From Serratia fonticola (lineage in GTDB: Bacteria; Pseudomonadota; Gammaproteobacteria; Enterobacterales; Enterobacteriaceae): DNA of 64,000 nt. The notes beneath the pieces were generated by a model, which did not search any database, had not been told where the DNA came from, and worked only from the letters and a program-made list of their open reading frames with translations. This document shows positions 15,541 to 27,900 of this stretch, one piece after another. Within the stretch, counting starts at the first letter, position 1. Each line of letters starts with the position of its first letter. The position numbers and the translations under genes were made by a program. Where the stretch lies: the NCBI RefSeq assembly GCF_001006005.1, contig NZ_CP011254.1, forward strand, positions 868,001-932,000, given 5' to 3'.

Positions 15541-16311
15541 TCAGAGCTTTGTACCTTTTTCTACATAGCTCATATCGCCCAGTTTACCCACGGTAAATTC
15601 ACCGTTTTTATAAGTAATCCGCGTAACGCTAGCATTAGACAGTGGCGCGACAATGGGCGTAGAGGCCATATCTGCTACCATGGCCAGAATAGCTGCTCCA
15701 TGTGAAACCAGAAGTATGTTACCGCCACCTTGAACTGCCGTTTCCTCAGCAATAGTTTTTAGCTCTGATTGCATACGTGCTTTGACGGTGGCAAACGTTT
15801 CAGCTTCACCGCTGGTATCAACCAGAGCTACACCGCCGAACATCTTGTCAAATGGCAATTTCCCTTTGGCAAAATCACCGAATAGCGCTTTTTCCGACTC
15901 ATAGCCAAGCTTGGTGGCGATTGCTCCCCACATATTGGCATCGAGATCGCCTTCATAAATGCCGAAGCAGAACTCACGCAGTTTCTCGCTTTCAACGATG
16001 TTCAACTGCTGCCCTTTTGCGGCTAATATGATACGCGCAGTTTGACGCGCTCGCCCCAGATCGCTGGCATATACCTTTTTAAATTCAATATCTTTTAGGC
16101 CCTTGCCAAGTTGTTCAGCAACCGTAACACCTGCGGTAGTCAACGGGGTATCTGCCCAACCCTGAACCCGATGTACGGTATTAAACATGGTTTTCCCATG
16201 GCGGGTGACATAAATGGTGACTGTATTATCACCTGCTGTTTCAGCGTAAGCCAAAAGCGGACTTAAAATAAGTGAAGACAACAAAGTAAGTAATAGCGTA
16301 AACCGTTTCAT
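15541..16311 (-). CDS. Exported histidine phosphatase (phosphoglycerate-mutase fold)
   Basis: The 256-residue protein has a signal peptide (MKRFTLLLTLLSSLILSPLLAYA). ATG at 16311, with GAGGAAA upstream, is the best start; a longer frame to 16377 lacks support. The catalytic motif TRHGKTMFNTVHRVQGWADTP contains the RHG nucleophile histidine, and the second histidine is in ILLVSHGAAI. A conserved glutamate lies in REFCFGIYEG. It should hydrolyse phosphate esters in the periplasm; the substrate is unknown. It stands alone, divergent from the M24-fold gene. Confidence 0.88.
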   Translation of the reverse strand: MKRFTLLLTLLSSLILSPLLAYAETAGDNTVTIYVTRHGKTMFNTVHRVQGWADTPLTTAGVTVAEQLGKGLKDIEFKKVYASDLGRARQTARIILAAKGQQLNIVESEKLREFCFGIYEGDLDANMWGAIATKLGYESEKALFGDFAKGKLPFDKMFGGVALVDTSGEAETFATVKARMQSELKTIAEETAVQGGGNILLVSHGAAILAMVADMASTPIVAPLSNASVTRITYKNGEFTVGKLGDMSYVEKGTKL

Positions 16312-16475
16312 GGTTATTTCCTCAATGGTTTTAGTTTGTATCATTATTGGCCTTCCGTAGATGGCCCCTATCTCCATCCATAACTCTTTCGCTAGTTATT
16401 CATATTTTCATCGTTGCCTTCTTTATCCGTTACCGGAATGCCCTCTGTTACCTGCTTGTTGTATCAACTGATTTT

Positions 16476-16551
16476 CAGGCAAAAAAAAACCTAAACCTCT
16501 GGCGGCGTGCTAGCTAATAGCCAACACCACCAGAGGTTTAGGTTTTGCCTG
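16476..16551. repeat. Long inverted repeat in the divergent region before the M24-fold gene
   Basis: Arms CAGGCAAAA...CCTAAACCTCTGG and CCAGAGGTTTAGGTTTTGCCTG face each other around a loop of about 25 bases, with extra A residues on the left arm. The left arm gives a T-run on the minus strand, and the right arm ends in TTTT on the plus strand. It looks like a two-way terminator, but it stands upstream of two divergent genes, so it could also insulate them or act as an attenuator. Its exact role is unclear. Confidence 0.6.
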
Positions 16552-16765
16552 TTAAACAGTAACAATCCTAATTTACAGTCCAATACGCTATCAGTTTGAT
16601 AAATGAATGCAAGAAATCAAATCTATAAAAGTAGAAACTGTGATCAAATTAACGTTAAGCTGATTTTTAGCTGTTTAACACTGCGAGATAAGTCTCAACT
16701 ATATTTACGATGTTATGGCCTGATCAACAGGCTGTACGAACTCCCACTTAGCAAAAGAGGGTCAG

Positions 16766-18157
16766 ATGAAAAACCAGCAAGTAAGCTTAAAAACCATCCC
16801 AGAGCCACAAAAGGACTGCACTGGCGTGCCCGTTGCACTAACGGACGAAACCATCCAACAAAGAAAAACCAACATCCTCAGCAGGATGAAGCAGCGTGGG
16901 CTTGATCAACTGGTGATTTACTGTGATGTCGAGCACGGTGGCAATTTTGAATATCTGGTCGGCTTTTTCACCCGCTTTGAAGAAGCCTTGTTGGTGATCA
17001 ACGCCGATGGCGAAATGACGCTGGTGCTAGGGAACGAGAATCTCAATAAGGTCAGCAAAGCCCGGATCCAGACCAAGGCGGTACATTTATCTCAATTTTC
17101 ATTGCCAAATCAACCCGGTAGAAGCGATAAGTCGATTAAGGAACTGCTGGTTGAAGCCGGCATTCGGGAAAATGCCCGCACCGGCCTGGTTGGCTGGAAG
17201 ATGTTTACCAACGGGCCAGAGATCGACAAGAAAATCTACGACCTCCCGTCATTTATTGTCGATACCCTCCGCAACATTGTCGGTGATGAAGCCTGCTTAT
17301 CCAATGAGACCGACTTGTTTATCGGCGAGCACGGGGTCAGAACGGTCAATAATGCCAACGAGGTTGCCCACTACGAATATGGTGCCGCATTAGCCTCCGA
17401 TTGCATTCTGGATGCGATGAATAAGCTGGCCCCAGGCGTCACAGAGCAGCAGTTAGGGGATTGCCTGGTACGCTTTGGCCAACACCCGAGTATCGTCACC
17501 ATTGCTGCCAGCGGCCCACGCTTTATCAAGGGTAACCTGTTCCCAACCGACAACACCGTGAAGTACGGTGATACGATCTCGTTAACCGTAGGCTATCGCG
17601 GCGGTGCCTCCAGCCGGGCGGGTTATGCGGTAAATGCTAATGGTGAGTTATCAACAGAGGCAAAAAACTATCTGGATGCGGTCGCCAAGCCCTACTTCTC
17701 TGCTTATGCGCACTGGCTTGAAGTGATTAGCGTTGGCATGCGTGGCGGCGAGCTGTTTGATCACGTGGAAGCGGTCTTACCACGCTCAAAGTACGGTTGG
17801 TCACTGTGCCCAGGGCACCTGACCGCTGAAGAAGAGTGGATGTCTTCGCCTATTTATCAAGGCTCTCAGCAAAAGCTGTTGAGCGGCATGATCCTGCAGA
17901 TTGATATCATTCCTTCAGTGCCCAACTTTGGTGGCGTTTCTGCCGAGAGCACCGTGCTACTGGCGGATGAACAGCTGAAGTTGGAGATCCAACGGCAGTA
18001 TCCACAGCTATGGCAGCGGATGCAGCAGCGTAGAAAATACCTGGTCGAAACGTTGGGGATAACGCTGTCAGCAGATATCTTGCCGATGTGCAGCACGGTT
18101 GCCTATTTGCGCCCTTATTTGTTGGACAAGGACAGCGCCTTTGTCTGCCAGAGCTGA
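16766..18157 (+). CDS. M24-fold protein (Xaa-Pro peptidase/creatinase family) with altered metal site
   Basis: The 463-residue protein has an N-terminal creatinase-type domain (about 30-190) and a C-terminal pita-bread domain. The histidine of M24 enzymes is visible in LCPGHLTAEEEW and the last glutamate in GGVSAESTVLL. The two aspartates normally found in the DFG...D positions are replaced in ISLTVGYRGGASSRAG, and the first glutamate is aspartate (LQIDIIPS). A classical two-metal aminopeptidase is therefore unlikely; creatinase, a known metal-free member, shows that this fold can catalyse other reactions. The gene has GAGGGTCAG before the ATG and is convergent with the NRPS cluster. A link with the peptide product is possible but unproven. 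Confidence 0.75.
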   Translation: MKNQQVSLKTIPEPQKDCTGVPVALTDETIQQRKTNILSRMKQRGLDQLVIYCDVEHGGNFEYLVGFFTRFEEALLVINADGEMTLVLGNENLNKVSKARIQTKAVHLSQFSLPNQPGRSDKSIKELLVEAGIRENARTGLVGWKMFTNGPEIDKKIYDLPSFIVDTLRNIVGDEACLSNETDLFIGEHGVRTVNNANEVAHYEYGAALASDCILDAMNKLAPGVTEQQLGDCLVRFGQHPSIVTIAASGPRFIKGNLFPTDNTVKYGDTISLTVGYRGGASSRAGYAVNANGELSTEAKNYLDAVAKPYFSAYAHWLEVISVGMRGGELFDHVEAVLPRSKYGWSLCPGHLTAEEEWMSSPIYQGSQQKLLSGMILQIDIIPSVPNFGGVSAESTVLLADEQLKLEIQRQYPQLWQRMQQRRKYLVETLGITLSADILPMCSTVAYLRPYLLDKDSAFVCQS

Positions 18158-18207
18158 GCGACCAGCCATATCGCGTATGGCTTTGGCAGAGAACGGCAGC
18201 AATTAAA

Positions 18208-18867
18208 TCAGGCCAACAAAGTGTCAAAGGCTAACGAAAACAGTGCGGTTTCATAGGATGTTGAGGCGCTGGATAATACGTATTCCTCCCCAATGTCCTG
18301 TGAGTACAAGTACCAACGTTTTTCAGCCACGTCGACGGTTAAGCCATTGGCAAAAGGGTGAGGTAAGGTAAACGTGGTCGGAGATAAAGCAAAACCCCGG
18401 CCATCCGCTTTTATGATGGCTTCTTTCAATGACCACAGACGAAAGAAATCAACGTTTCCCCCCTGAACAAGTTGTGTAAACTCCTCAGGGGTGAGCACTT
18501 CCTGGTAGTCATGTATGTCAATGGGGACTCTTTTTTCCACATCAACGCCGATATCCCCCTGCGTGGTATAGGCACACACGGCCCAGTCCCCCGCATGGGA
18601 AAGATTAAAAGCCCCTTTCATCCCCATCACCGCAGGTTTGCCATAGCGGTTATAGTGCAGCTTGGGAAAATGACTTCCCTGATACCCAACATGTTTTTTT
18701 AATGCATAACGTAGCAGCATTCTCCCTAATAATGACCGACGTTTGTCGTCATCAAATCTAAACCGATCGAAGAGGATCCGTTGGTCTTTATCAAGATAAT
18801 CCCGCTGCGAATAAAGCAGTTCGCTGCTTAGCTCGTCAATACGAGAGCAGTAGATATAATTGGTCAT
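18208..18867 (-). CDS. 4'-Phosphopantetheinyl transferase, Sfp type
   Basis: The 219-residue protein carries the Sfp signatures GDIGVDVEKRVPID and FFRLWSLKEAIIKADGRGF, with FNLSHAGDWAVCA before them. It attaches the phosphopantetheine arm of coenzyme A to the serine of each carrier domain of the NRPS, converting it to the active form. It lies 69 bases downstream of the NRPS on the same strand, separated by a hairpin, so it is almost certainly the dedicated activating enzyme. Length is normal for the family, and no defect is visible. Confidence 0.95.
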   Translation of the reverse strand: MTNYIYCSRIDELSSELLYSQRDYLDKDQRILFDRFRFDDDKRRSLLGRMLLRYALKKHVGYQGSHFPKLHYNRYGKPAVMGMKGAFNLSHAGDWAVCAYTTQGDIGVDVEKRVPIDIHDYQEVLTPEEFTQLVQGGNVDFFRLWSLKEAIIKADGRGFALSPTTFTLPHPFANGLTVDVAEKRWYLYSQDIGEEYVLSSASTSYETALFSLAFDTLLA

Positions 18868-18894
18868 GTTGTTTAGCCCTTCATCGACAGCATG

Positions 18895-18922
18895 CTGGGC
18901 AGGTAATAGAACCCCTGCCCAG
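18895..18922 (-). promoter_or_regulatory. Intercistronic hairpin between NRPS and PPTase genes
   Basis: Arms CTGGGCAGG (18895-18903) and CCTGCCCAG (18914-18922) form a 9-base perfect stem. No T-run follows on the minus strand, so it is more likely to protect or partition the long transcript than to terminate it. Confidence 0.45.
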
Positions 18923-18936
18923 CGCCAAAAAATAAA

Positions 18937-21900
18937 TTAGCGGATGTGGCTAATCAACTCATCCTCCTTTTCTAGCAAGGTAAAGTGACTGGCTGCTATT
19001 TCAAACAGCTGTAGTTGGGCAATGTTTTCAACACCAGCATCAATGTTGTTAAACCGGTATTGTTGATACTCCTCATAACCGATCTCCTCCATCGCCTTAA
19101 ACAACACGATCTGAGTCTGTTTTAATACGGCAGATAGTGGCTGTATATTCAACACCTTATCGCTTACGACAACCGATTCGACATTATGTCTTAAATAATG
19201 TGGGATTTGTAACCGCTCCATCATAGAGTCCAGGTTAAAGGATGACTCATTGCGCTGATAATGATCTTCACTTAACAACCAGGTATCCAGCAGATAGACC
19301 GTGATCTCCTTAACCCCACGCGCTTCTAAATAGGCCGCGATCTCCAGTGCAATCTTCCCGCCCAACGACCAGCCTAATAAGGTGACCGGTTGGCTGACAT
19401 CAAGAATGCGATCGATATGCTCCAGATAATAACGCGCCAACTCATCAAGCCGCTCGATCTTCTGCTCATGATAGAAGTTATATGAATCAACCCCATAACA
19501 GCAGTAACGCTCACTCAGCCTATTGGCCAAGGATTGGTAGACCGAACAGTTCCCCATCCCAGGGTGAACCATAAACATCTGTGGTTTTTGCGTTACCGTA
19601 TTAAATGGCACGATCACCTCAAATGACTTCCCTTGAGCCTGTGCAATGGCTTGCGATAACTCGCTGAGGGTGCGCGCATTGATAATATCAAGCAGACGTA
19701 TTTTAACCCTCAGCACCTGGTTAATCCGGTTGTTCAACCTCATCGCCAGGATGCTGTTGCCGCCCAGCGCAAAGAAGTTATCCTCCATGCTGATTGCCTC
19801 AAAGGAAACTTGCAGCGTATCGGCGAGTAACTCACACAGCGTTTTTTCAACCTTGTTTTCCGGTGCCACATAGGTCACGGAATGGGTTATTTGCGGCTCA
19901 GGTAACAACCTTCTGTTCAACTTACCGTTGGAGGTCACCGGCAGCGCCGTCAAATGAACAAATACGCTAGGCACCATATAATCTGGCAGGGTTTCCCGCA
20001 GATGAGCGCATAGCTTTTCGGTGGAAATTTCCTGCGCGGCAACATAATAAGCCACCAGATATTTATCGTTGCTGCCACGCTCACTGGCGATCACCACCGC
20101 ATGATTAACGTCCGGATAACTGGCCAGGCGCGTTTCGATTTCGCCCAGCTCAATACGGTAACCACGCACTTTAACCTGGAAGTCATTGCGGCCCAGATAT
20201 TGGATATTGCCATCGGCTAAATAGCGAACCACATCGCCGGTTTTATACATCCGGCCATTGTAACCCCGTCCCTTCTCCTCACTGCTCTGGAATGGATTGT
20301 TTAGGAAAGCCTTATCCGTCAATAGCTTATTATTCATGTAACCTCTAGCGACACCGACGCCACCAATGAATAACTCGCCAATTGCCCCCGGTGGAATGGG
20401 TTGCAGTTGTGCATTCAGCACGTAGGCGGAAGTATTGTCGATCGGCTTACCGATTAACACATCCTTGATGGAGCGTGCGTTACAGTCGTAGAACAGCACA
20501 TCCACCGTCGCTTCCGTTGGGCCATACAGATTGTGGATCTGGCAATGCGGCAGTAAGCGCTGGCATTTTCTGACTTCCCCCACGTTTAACGCCTCTCCGC
20601 TGCAAAACAGGTAGTTAAGGCTGCCCAGTTTGGCCTGCAACGCACTCTGCCCTTCCAGGGTTTCAAGGAATGCCGACAGCATTGAAGGGACGAAATGGAG
20701 CGTCGTTACCTGTTGCTGTTCAATCAGTTCTGCCAGATAGACATTATCTTTATAGGCCTCCTGCGAGGCAAAAACGATACAGGCCCCGTACCAGTTAGCC
20801 CAGAACAGCTCCCACACTGAAACATCGAAGGTGTAGTTGGTCTTTTGCAAGATACGATCCTGCGCCGTGATCGGATATTGCTTGTGCATCCAGACAATAC
20901 GGTTGATCACGCTGTGATGCTCTAGCATGACGCCTTTAGGATTGCCCGTGGTGCCGCTGGTATAGATGATGTAAGCCAAATCGCTAGACCGCACCGATGA
21001 AGGCTGGTTTTCACCTGGGTAGCGGGCAATATCGGATGACGTTTCCCGATCGGCGACATCGATAACGGTTCTGCCGGTTGCTGCTAGCGCTGCGGCTTTC
21101 TCGTCGCCAGGATGTGCCGTCAAGATGATATCGATACCGGCGTTGTCCAACATGTAACTGACCCGGTCATCCGGTGCCAGCGGATCCAGTGGAACGTAAG
21201 CGCCCCCCGCCTTGAGAATGGCCAGTATCGCGACCTGCATATGCTCAGAGCGGTTTAAACACAGCGCCACCAGATCGCCAGTGCGGACAGCAAAGCGTTC
21301 TCTCAAGTAAACCGACAAGCGGTTAGCCCGTTCATTCAGCTGCCGATAGGTCAGGCTCACGCCCTCAAACACCAGAGCGATATTCTCTGGAGTCCTTGCT
21401 ACCTGCGCCTCGAACATCCCGTGGATCGTCATCTCCCGTGGGTAGTCGCATTCGGTGCGGTTCCCTTGGAAAATGATTTGCTCGTATTGCGCCGAATCCA
21501 GGTACTGAAGCTCAGCGAGGGAACGCCCCTGGCTGCACAGCGTACCCAGTTGGCGCAGGATATGCTGGTAGGTCGCAATGTAGTTCTGCATCGTTTGCCC
21601 GTTGAACAGGGCCGTCGCATAGTTGAAGACGCCACCGATCGCCTCTTCACTGTCATCCAGCATCACGGTCAAATCGAACTTCGCCGCCCGATACGCCCCT
21701 TCTTGCGCGTCATACTGCTCAAACAGGCTTTCTCCTTCGGTGCGTCCCGCTGCGCCAAACGATTGGAGACTGAACATCACCTGGAATATCGGGTGCCTTG
21801 AACTGTCTTTCTCCGTTTTCAGCACTTCAACCAGCTTCTCGAAAGGCAGATCCTGGTGGGTATGCGCTTCACTGACCTGCTGCCCCGTTTCGCCAATAAA

Positions 21901-24900
21901 TTCTCTGACCGTTTGGCTGACGTCTATCTGCCTTCTCAGGACCAGCGTATTGACGAACAGCCCCATGGTGTCTTCCACCCCCGGGTAATGCCTGCCCGCT
22001 ATCGGCGTCCCCAACACGATATCCTGCTGGTTACTGTAAACGCCCAGCAGCAGGTAATAACCGCTCAGCAGTACCGTGTACAGGCTGACGTTCAACGAGG
22101 CGGCCAATGCCCGCAGTTCGGCACTGGTCGCCGCATCCAGTTGGAAGGTGATATCGTCGCCGCGGTAATCCAATTGCAGTGGGCGCACATGGTCCGTCGG
22201 CAGGTTGAGCGGTTCATGGTCCGCCAGTTGCCCATGCCAGTAGGCCAGTTGCTTGTCCAGCGTGGCCCCTTGCAGGTGTTGGCGCTGCCACAGCGCAAAT
22301 TCCCGGTACTGCACCGCCGGTGCCGGGGGTTCATTGCTGGCCTCTCCGGTGAACACGCGGTAATAGTGCAGTAACTCTTTTAACAGCAGATCTACCGACC
22401 AGCCGTCAAACGCGATGTGGTGAATGACGATGCTGAAGTAGTCTGCTCCCGCCAGCGTATAGCACTGGGCCACAATCGGGCATTCCTGCGCCAGGTCAAA
22501 CACCCGGTGCTGATGCTCGTGCAGCCGTGTATGCAACGCTTGTACGCTGTCACATGTTTCGTGCGATATGCTCAGTGAGAATGTCTCTGCTGGCAGAATA
22601 TGTTGATACCCCTGCCCGTCGTCGTCACACAGGATCAGGGTGCGCAGCACTTCGTGCCGGTCAACCACCTTAATCAGCGCCTGGGCCACTTTCTGCGGAT
22701 CGGTACCGGCCTGCAGCTTGAGCGTAAGTGGGATGTTGTAGGCGTTGCTGCCTTCTTCATAACGGTCGATAAACCACAGGCGCTCCTGGGCAAACGACAG
22801 CCGCTGCTCCTCAGGCCGGGCGATCGACGGTGCCTGGATGACCTGGCAGCCTTGCGCTTCGCCGTCAATAAATGCCGCCAGCGCCCGGATGGATCTCAGG
22901 CGGAACAGGTCAGAGACGTGCACGCTTTTTTCTAACGCGCGGGTCAAACGGCCCACCAGCTTGATCGCCAGAATGCTGTTGCCCCCCAGGCGATAGAAGT
23001 CGTCCAGCACGCTGAGACTGTCCTGCGGGATGGCGAGCAGTTCGGCGAAGACCCCAGCCAGTTGCTGCTCGGTCGCCGTCTCCGGTGCTACCCGATCTGC
23101 CTGCGCCTCAAACGTCGGGACCGGCAAGGCGGCACGATCGACCTTGCCGTTGACGGTCATCGGAAGCGATAGCAGGTGAACCAGGGCCGACGGTACCATG
23201 TAGTCCGGCAGAACCTGTTGCAGATGGTCGCGCAACATCTCCTGTTCCAAGGGCTCCTGTGCGACGTAGTACGCCGTCAGATGGGTATGCCCCGCCGGGT
23301 TCGTGCTCGCCAGGACCAGTGCCTGCTGGATGGCAGGATGGTCGTTCAACCGGGCTTCGATCTCCCCCGGTTCAATACGGAAGCCACGGATTTTAACCTG
23401 GAAGTCATTGCGGCCCAGGTATTCGATGTTACCGTCCGGCAGGTAACGGCCCCGGTCCCCGGTTTTGTAAAGGCGGGCGTTTTCACCACGGCTACGTTCG
23501 GCATCACTGCGGAACGGATTGGCAATAAACGCGTCCGCTGTCGCCTGCGGGTTATTCAGATAGCCGCGCCCAACGCCAGCGCCACCGATATACAGCTCAC
23601 CAATCGCCCCTTGTGGGACGGGGCGCAGATGGCGATCCAGCAGATAAACACAAACGTTGTTGATCGCCTTGCCGATATTGGTATTGGCATCGCCAGGTTG
23701 ATAGATCCGCGCCGTCGCCCAAACGGTGGTTTCGCTAGGCCCGTAACCGTTGATCAACCGGACTCCGGCCTCACAGTAGCGGTCAATCATCGCCGCATCG
23801 AGACACTCCCCACCAACAACCAGCGTGGACAGCTCCAGGAGTTCATTCTGCGCCAGTAACGCCGGAGGAATAAAGGCAAACTCGATGGCGTGATCCCTGA
23901 TATAGGCAGAGAGCGCGATAAAGTCGAGACGTTGGTGTTCTGCCAGAATATGCAGGCAATGGCCATTCAACAAGGCACAGAAGACATCCAGCGCATGGGC
24001 ATCGAAAACATATTCCGAATACCACAGCGTGTTTAGCCTGGCAGCCTGCTCATAGCCCGTAGGCATACCTAGCAGGTCTGACTGCCCTTGCGCCAGGTTG
24101 ATTAACGAGTGATGTTCAATCATCACCCCTTTTGGCCGGCCAGTGGTGCCGCTGGTATAGATGATATAAGCCAAATCGTCTGGCTGGGTGCGTGACTGCA
24201 CGTTGCTGTCATCGATCTGCGCCAGCCTGTTGGCCAGTTGCGGGTTATCAATATCCAGCACAGGGAAACCACAGCCAGCGATGCGTGCACCATAATGCTG
24301 CTGCGTCAGGATCAGCACCGGTTTAACGTCGTCAACCAGCAGGCTCAAGCGCTCCAACGGTGCCTGAGGGCTAATCGGGACATAGGCCGCCCCGGCCTTG
24401 AGCACGGCCAGCATGGCAATGACCATATGGGTCGACTTATCAAAATAGAGGGCAATCGCGCTGTCTGGCTGTATCGCAAAGTTCGCCTGCAGGTAAGCCG
24501 CCAACTGGTTCACCCGCTGATTTAACTCGCGATACGTCAACCGCGTATCCTGATACACCAACGCCAAAGCATCCGGCGTTCTGGCTGCCTGCTCTTCAAA
24601 CATCTGACCGACCCGTTTATGTCGCTCCACGGCAACCTGAACCCGCGGCTGGTTTGCTACCAGCTGCGTATAGTCGTCCTGCGTCAGCAGCGATAACTTC
24701 TGGGGAGCAATGGCCGGGTCCGCGATCAACTGCTGTACGGTGAGCCGTATTCCTTGCAGCACGCCCTCAATGGCCGAGCGGCTGAACAGCTCGCCCGCAT
24801 AGTTGATCTTGAACTCAATCCGCCCATCCTGTTCATACACCATGATGCCCAACGGGTAGTCCAGTTTTTCATCACTGTCCTCAAACTCAAGTTTGAATGG

Positions 24901-27900
24901 GCTCTCGGCGTTCTCGGCAGGCACCGGATAGTTTTCAAACACGAATAGCGAGTTGAACAGACGTACCCCCGCCTTTTGCAGCGTGATCAGGCTGATATTG
25001 CTGTAGCTATTGATGTCATTAATATGAGCCTGCAGGCGTTTGACGTTATCGATGATCGCCTCATCGGTGTGCGCCAGAACCACAGGCAACGTATTGATAT
25101 ATAACCCTACAGATCGCTCTATCTCATCTACCGGCAGATTACGGCCAGACACCGTCATGCCCACAATCGTCACGTCCGCATGGCTATAAAGACTGAGCTG
25201 CTGGTGCCAGCAATACTGCATCAGCGCATTCAACGTCACGCCATGCTGCCGCGAGAGCGCCTTCAGCCCGTGGTAAAGCTCACCAGCCAATGCGGTCGAT
25301 ACCGTCTGGGGATCTTGCAGGTGTTTATATTCACTTAAATTGACGTGTTTCATCTCCGGCTTTAGCAGGCCAGTGAGATTCTCTTGCACCTCCAGGCCAC
25401 TCAGATAGTTTTGCCAGAACTGCTCGGTTTCCTGGCTAACCGTCTGTAGCAATGCCTGTGCCTCCAGATAGCTTTGATCTGCGGCTTGCTCCGGCGCGCT
25501 TCCCTGTTGCAGGGCCAGATAATTTTGGTGCACGTCATTGAGCAAGATCGGCAGGCTCCAGCCGTCCAGAATCGCGTGATGGTTATTAAACAGACAAATA
25601 TAGTGATCGTCCGCGCACTTAACGATATACAGCCGGAATAACCCGCTAGCAGACAAATCGAAATGGGTCTGCTGATCCTGCTCGATGAGTTCAGCCACGG
25701 TGCTTGCTCGTGCACGTTCGTCCTGCTCACTGATATCGATAAACTGCCAACCAAAGGTGCCTTGCTTATCGACAATCTGCACAAACTCTTCCTGCCAGCA
25801 GAATCTTAGCCGCAGCGCCGGATATTTCGCCTGGCTGCATTGCCACGCCCGTTTTAACAGCTCGACATCCAACGCATTGCGATAGTGCCAGACCATTTGC
25901 GTACGGTAGGCGTTGTCGATATCGCCTTGCAGGACGTAATGATAAATAAATCCTTGTTGCAGGCTGTTAGCCGGATAAATCGCCGCAACCTCTTCATCCT
26001 GCTGGAGGCGCGCTAACAATTCACCGGAGACCACACCCTTAACATCAGACTCGGTGAGATAAGAGCGAGATGACCGCTTAAGCTCGTCGATCAACTGGAT
26101 TAACCGCTGGCGATAAGTCGTGGCAAACAGTTCGAGCTGTTCCGGGCTGAGATCCCCTTCGACCAGGAATTGTAATTGGCCATTGAGCACACCGCCGTTC
26201 AGCGCTAAGAAGTCCGTTGTGCGGTTATTCGCTGATAATGCCGACCCCGTAGATTCCTGAACAAACGCCCACTCGCCATCTCGTTCATCGCCATCGAACT
26301 GGCCAAGGTAGTTGAAGGTCACGGCGGGCAATGCCTGCGCATCATAGCCAACCAGCACGCCATAGCCCAAGCCATGGTGAGGAGGGGTTCGTAGCCTGTC
26401 TTTAATCAGCGGTAAATTGCGTACAAGGTCACGCTGCTCAATACGCAGATTGACCGGATACATGCAGGTAAACCAACCGACGGTATTGTTGATATCCACA
26501 TCGTCAAACATCGCCTCTCGGCCATGCCCTTCCAGCAGGACATACTGGCTGTCACCGCCAACCACCTGCGACAACGCATCCGCCAGTACGGTCAGCAGAA
26601 TATCGTTCACCTCGGTGTGATAAACATGATGAAGGTCTCGCAACAGGCAACCGGTGTGCTCTGGCGACAAGCTTATCATCGTACGATTGAGCGTCCCCAC
26701 GCGATGGGCGTCCAAACGCTGGTGCCAGCCGTCCAACTCCGTGGTCAGGTTATCCCAGTAATGCCTCTCATCCCTATGGTTGTTCACGGCAACGGCTGGG
26801 TAGTTTTGCAGTGAGTTGACCCATTGGCGGTAACTCGTGCCTTTCTGGCCCAGGATAGTTTGCGCATCAACCGTCGCATCCAGGTTATCGCCTTGTGCAG
26901 CAAAGAACTGGTAAAGCGTGCGTAAGTCTTGGTTAATAATACGCCAGCTGACCGCATCAATATTGAGATGGTGTACCGCCACATGGATACGCGCAGTCTC
27001 GTCAGCGTAGCCTGCAATATAACCGATATGGAACAGTGGCCCTTCTGCCAGGCAAAAACGGTTCTGCCAGGCCGTCAACTGCGCATCGAGCTGAACGGCT
27101 GTGAAGTCCTGTTGATTGATCGCATCAAATGGCAACGTCGCTATCGTTTGACGGTAGTGGCCGGCAGCGGCATCTTTCGGGTAAACGGCCCGCAAAATAT
27201 CATGGTATTCAACCAGTTTCGCCACGCTCAAACGCAGTAGCTCAACGTTTAACGTGGGCACTTTAACCATAAATGCCTGGTTCCAATGCCCAGCATCAGG
27301 CAATTTCCCTGACTCTACGGCCTGGAAGAACCAGCGCTGGATCGGCGCCAAGGGGAGGTCATCCGCCAGCATGCCCGCCTCTGACTGGATAACCGGCAAA
27401 TTGTCACCCTGACGTTGCAGCAGGTAAGTGCTCAATGCCTTGGCCGTTCTGTGGGCAAAGATGTCTTTCACCGTGAGATGGTGGCCAGATAACTTTTTGA
27501 GTTTGTTCGCCAGTTGGATACTGCTGATACTGTCCCCGCCTAAACGGAAGAAGTCATCGGTGACCCCCACCGCATAATCCTTAAGCTGTAATACCTCCGC
27601 AAATACGCGGCAGATCAGCATTTCACTCTCGTTGGCTGGGGCCACGTAGTTCGCCTCATCCGTTAATATCGGCAGAGGTAAGGCTTTACGATCCAACTTA
27701 TTGTTCATGTTCATCGGCAATGCCGTTAAATGAACAAACGCCGTAGGGATCATATAGGCAGGTAAACGCTGTTGCAGATGCTCAGACAGCACATCTGCTG
27801 GCAATGCGTCTGGCGCAACATAATAGGCCACCAGGTACTTTTGCCCCGAGTCATGCTCCAGTGCCAGTACCACAACCTGTTCAATCTGTGGATATTGGGT

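Noticed and set aside
18158..18207. Hairpin GCCATA-N5-TATGGC between the M24-fold and PPTase genes as terminator.
   Set aside because: The stem is only six bases and lacks a T-run; it is too weak to call.
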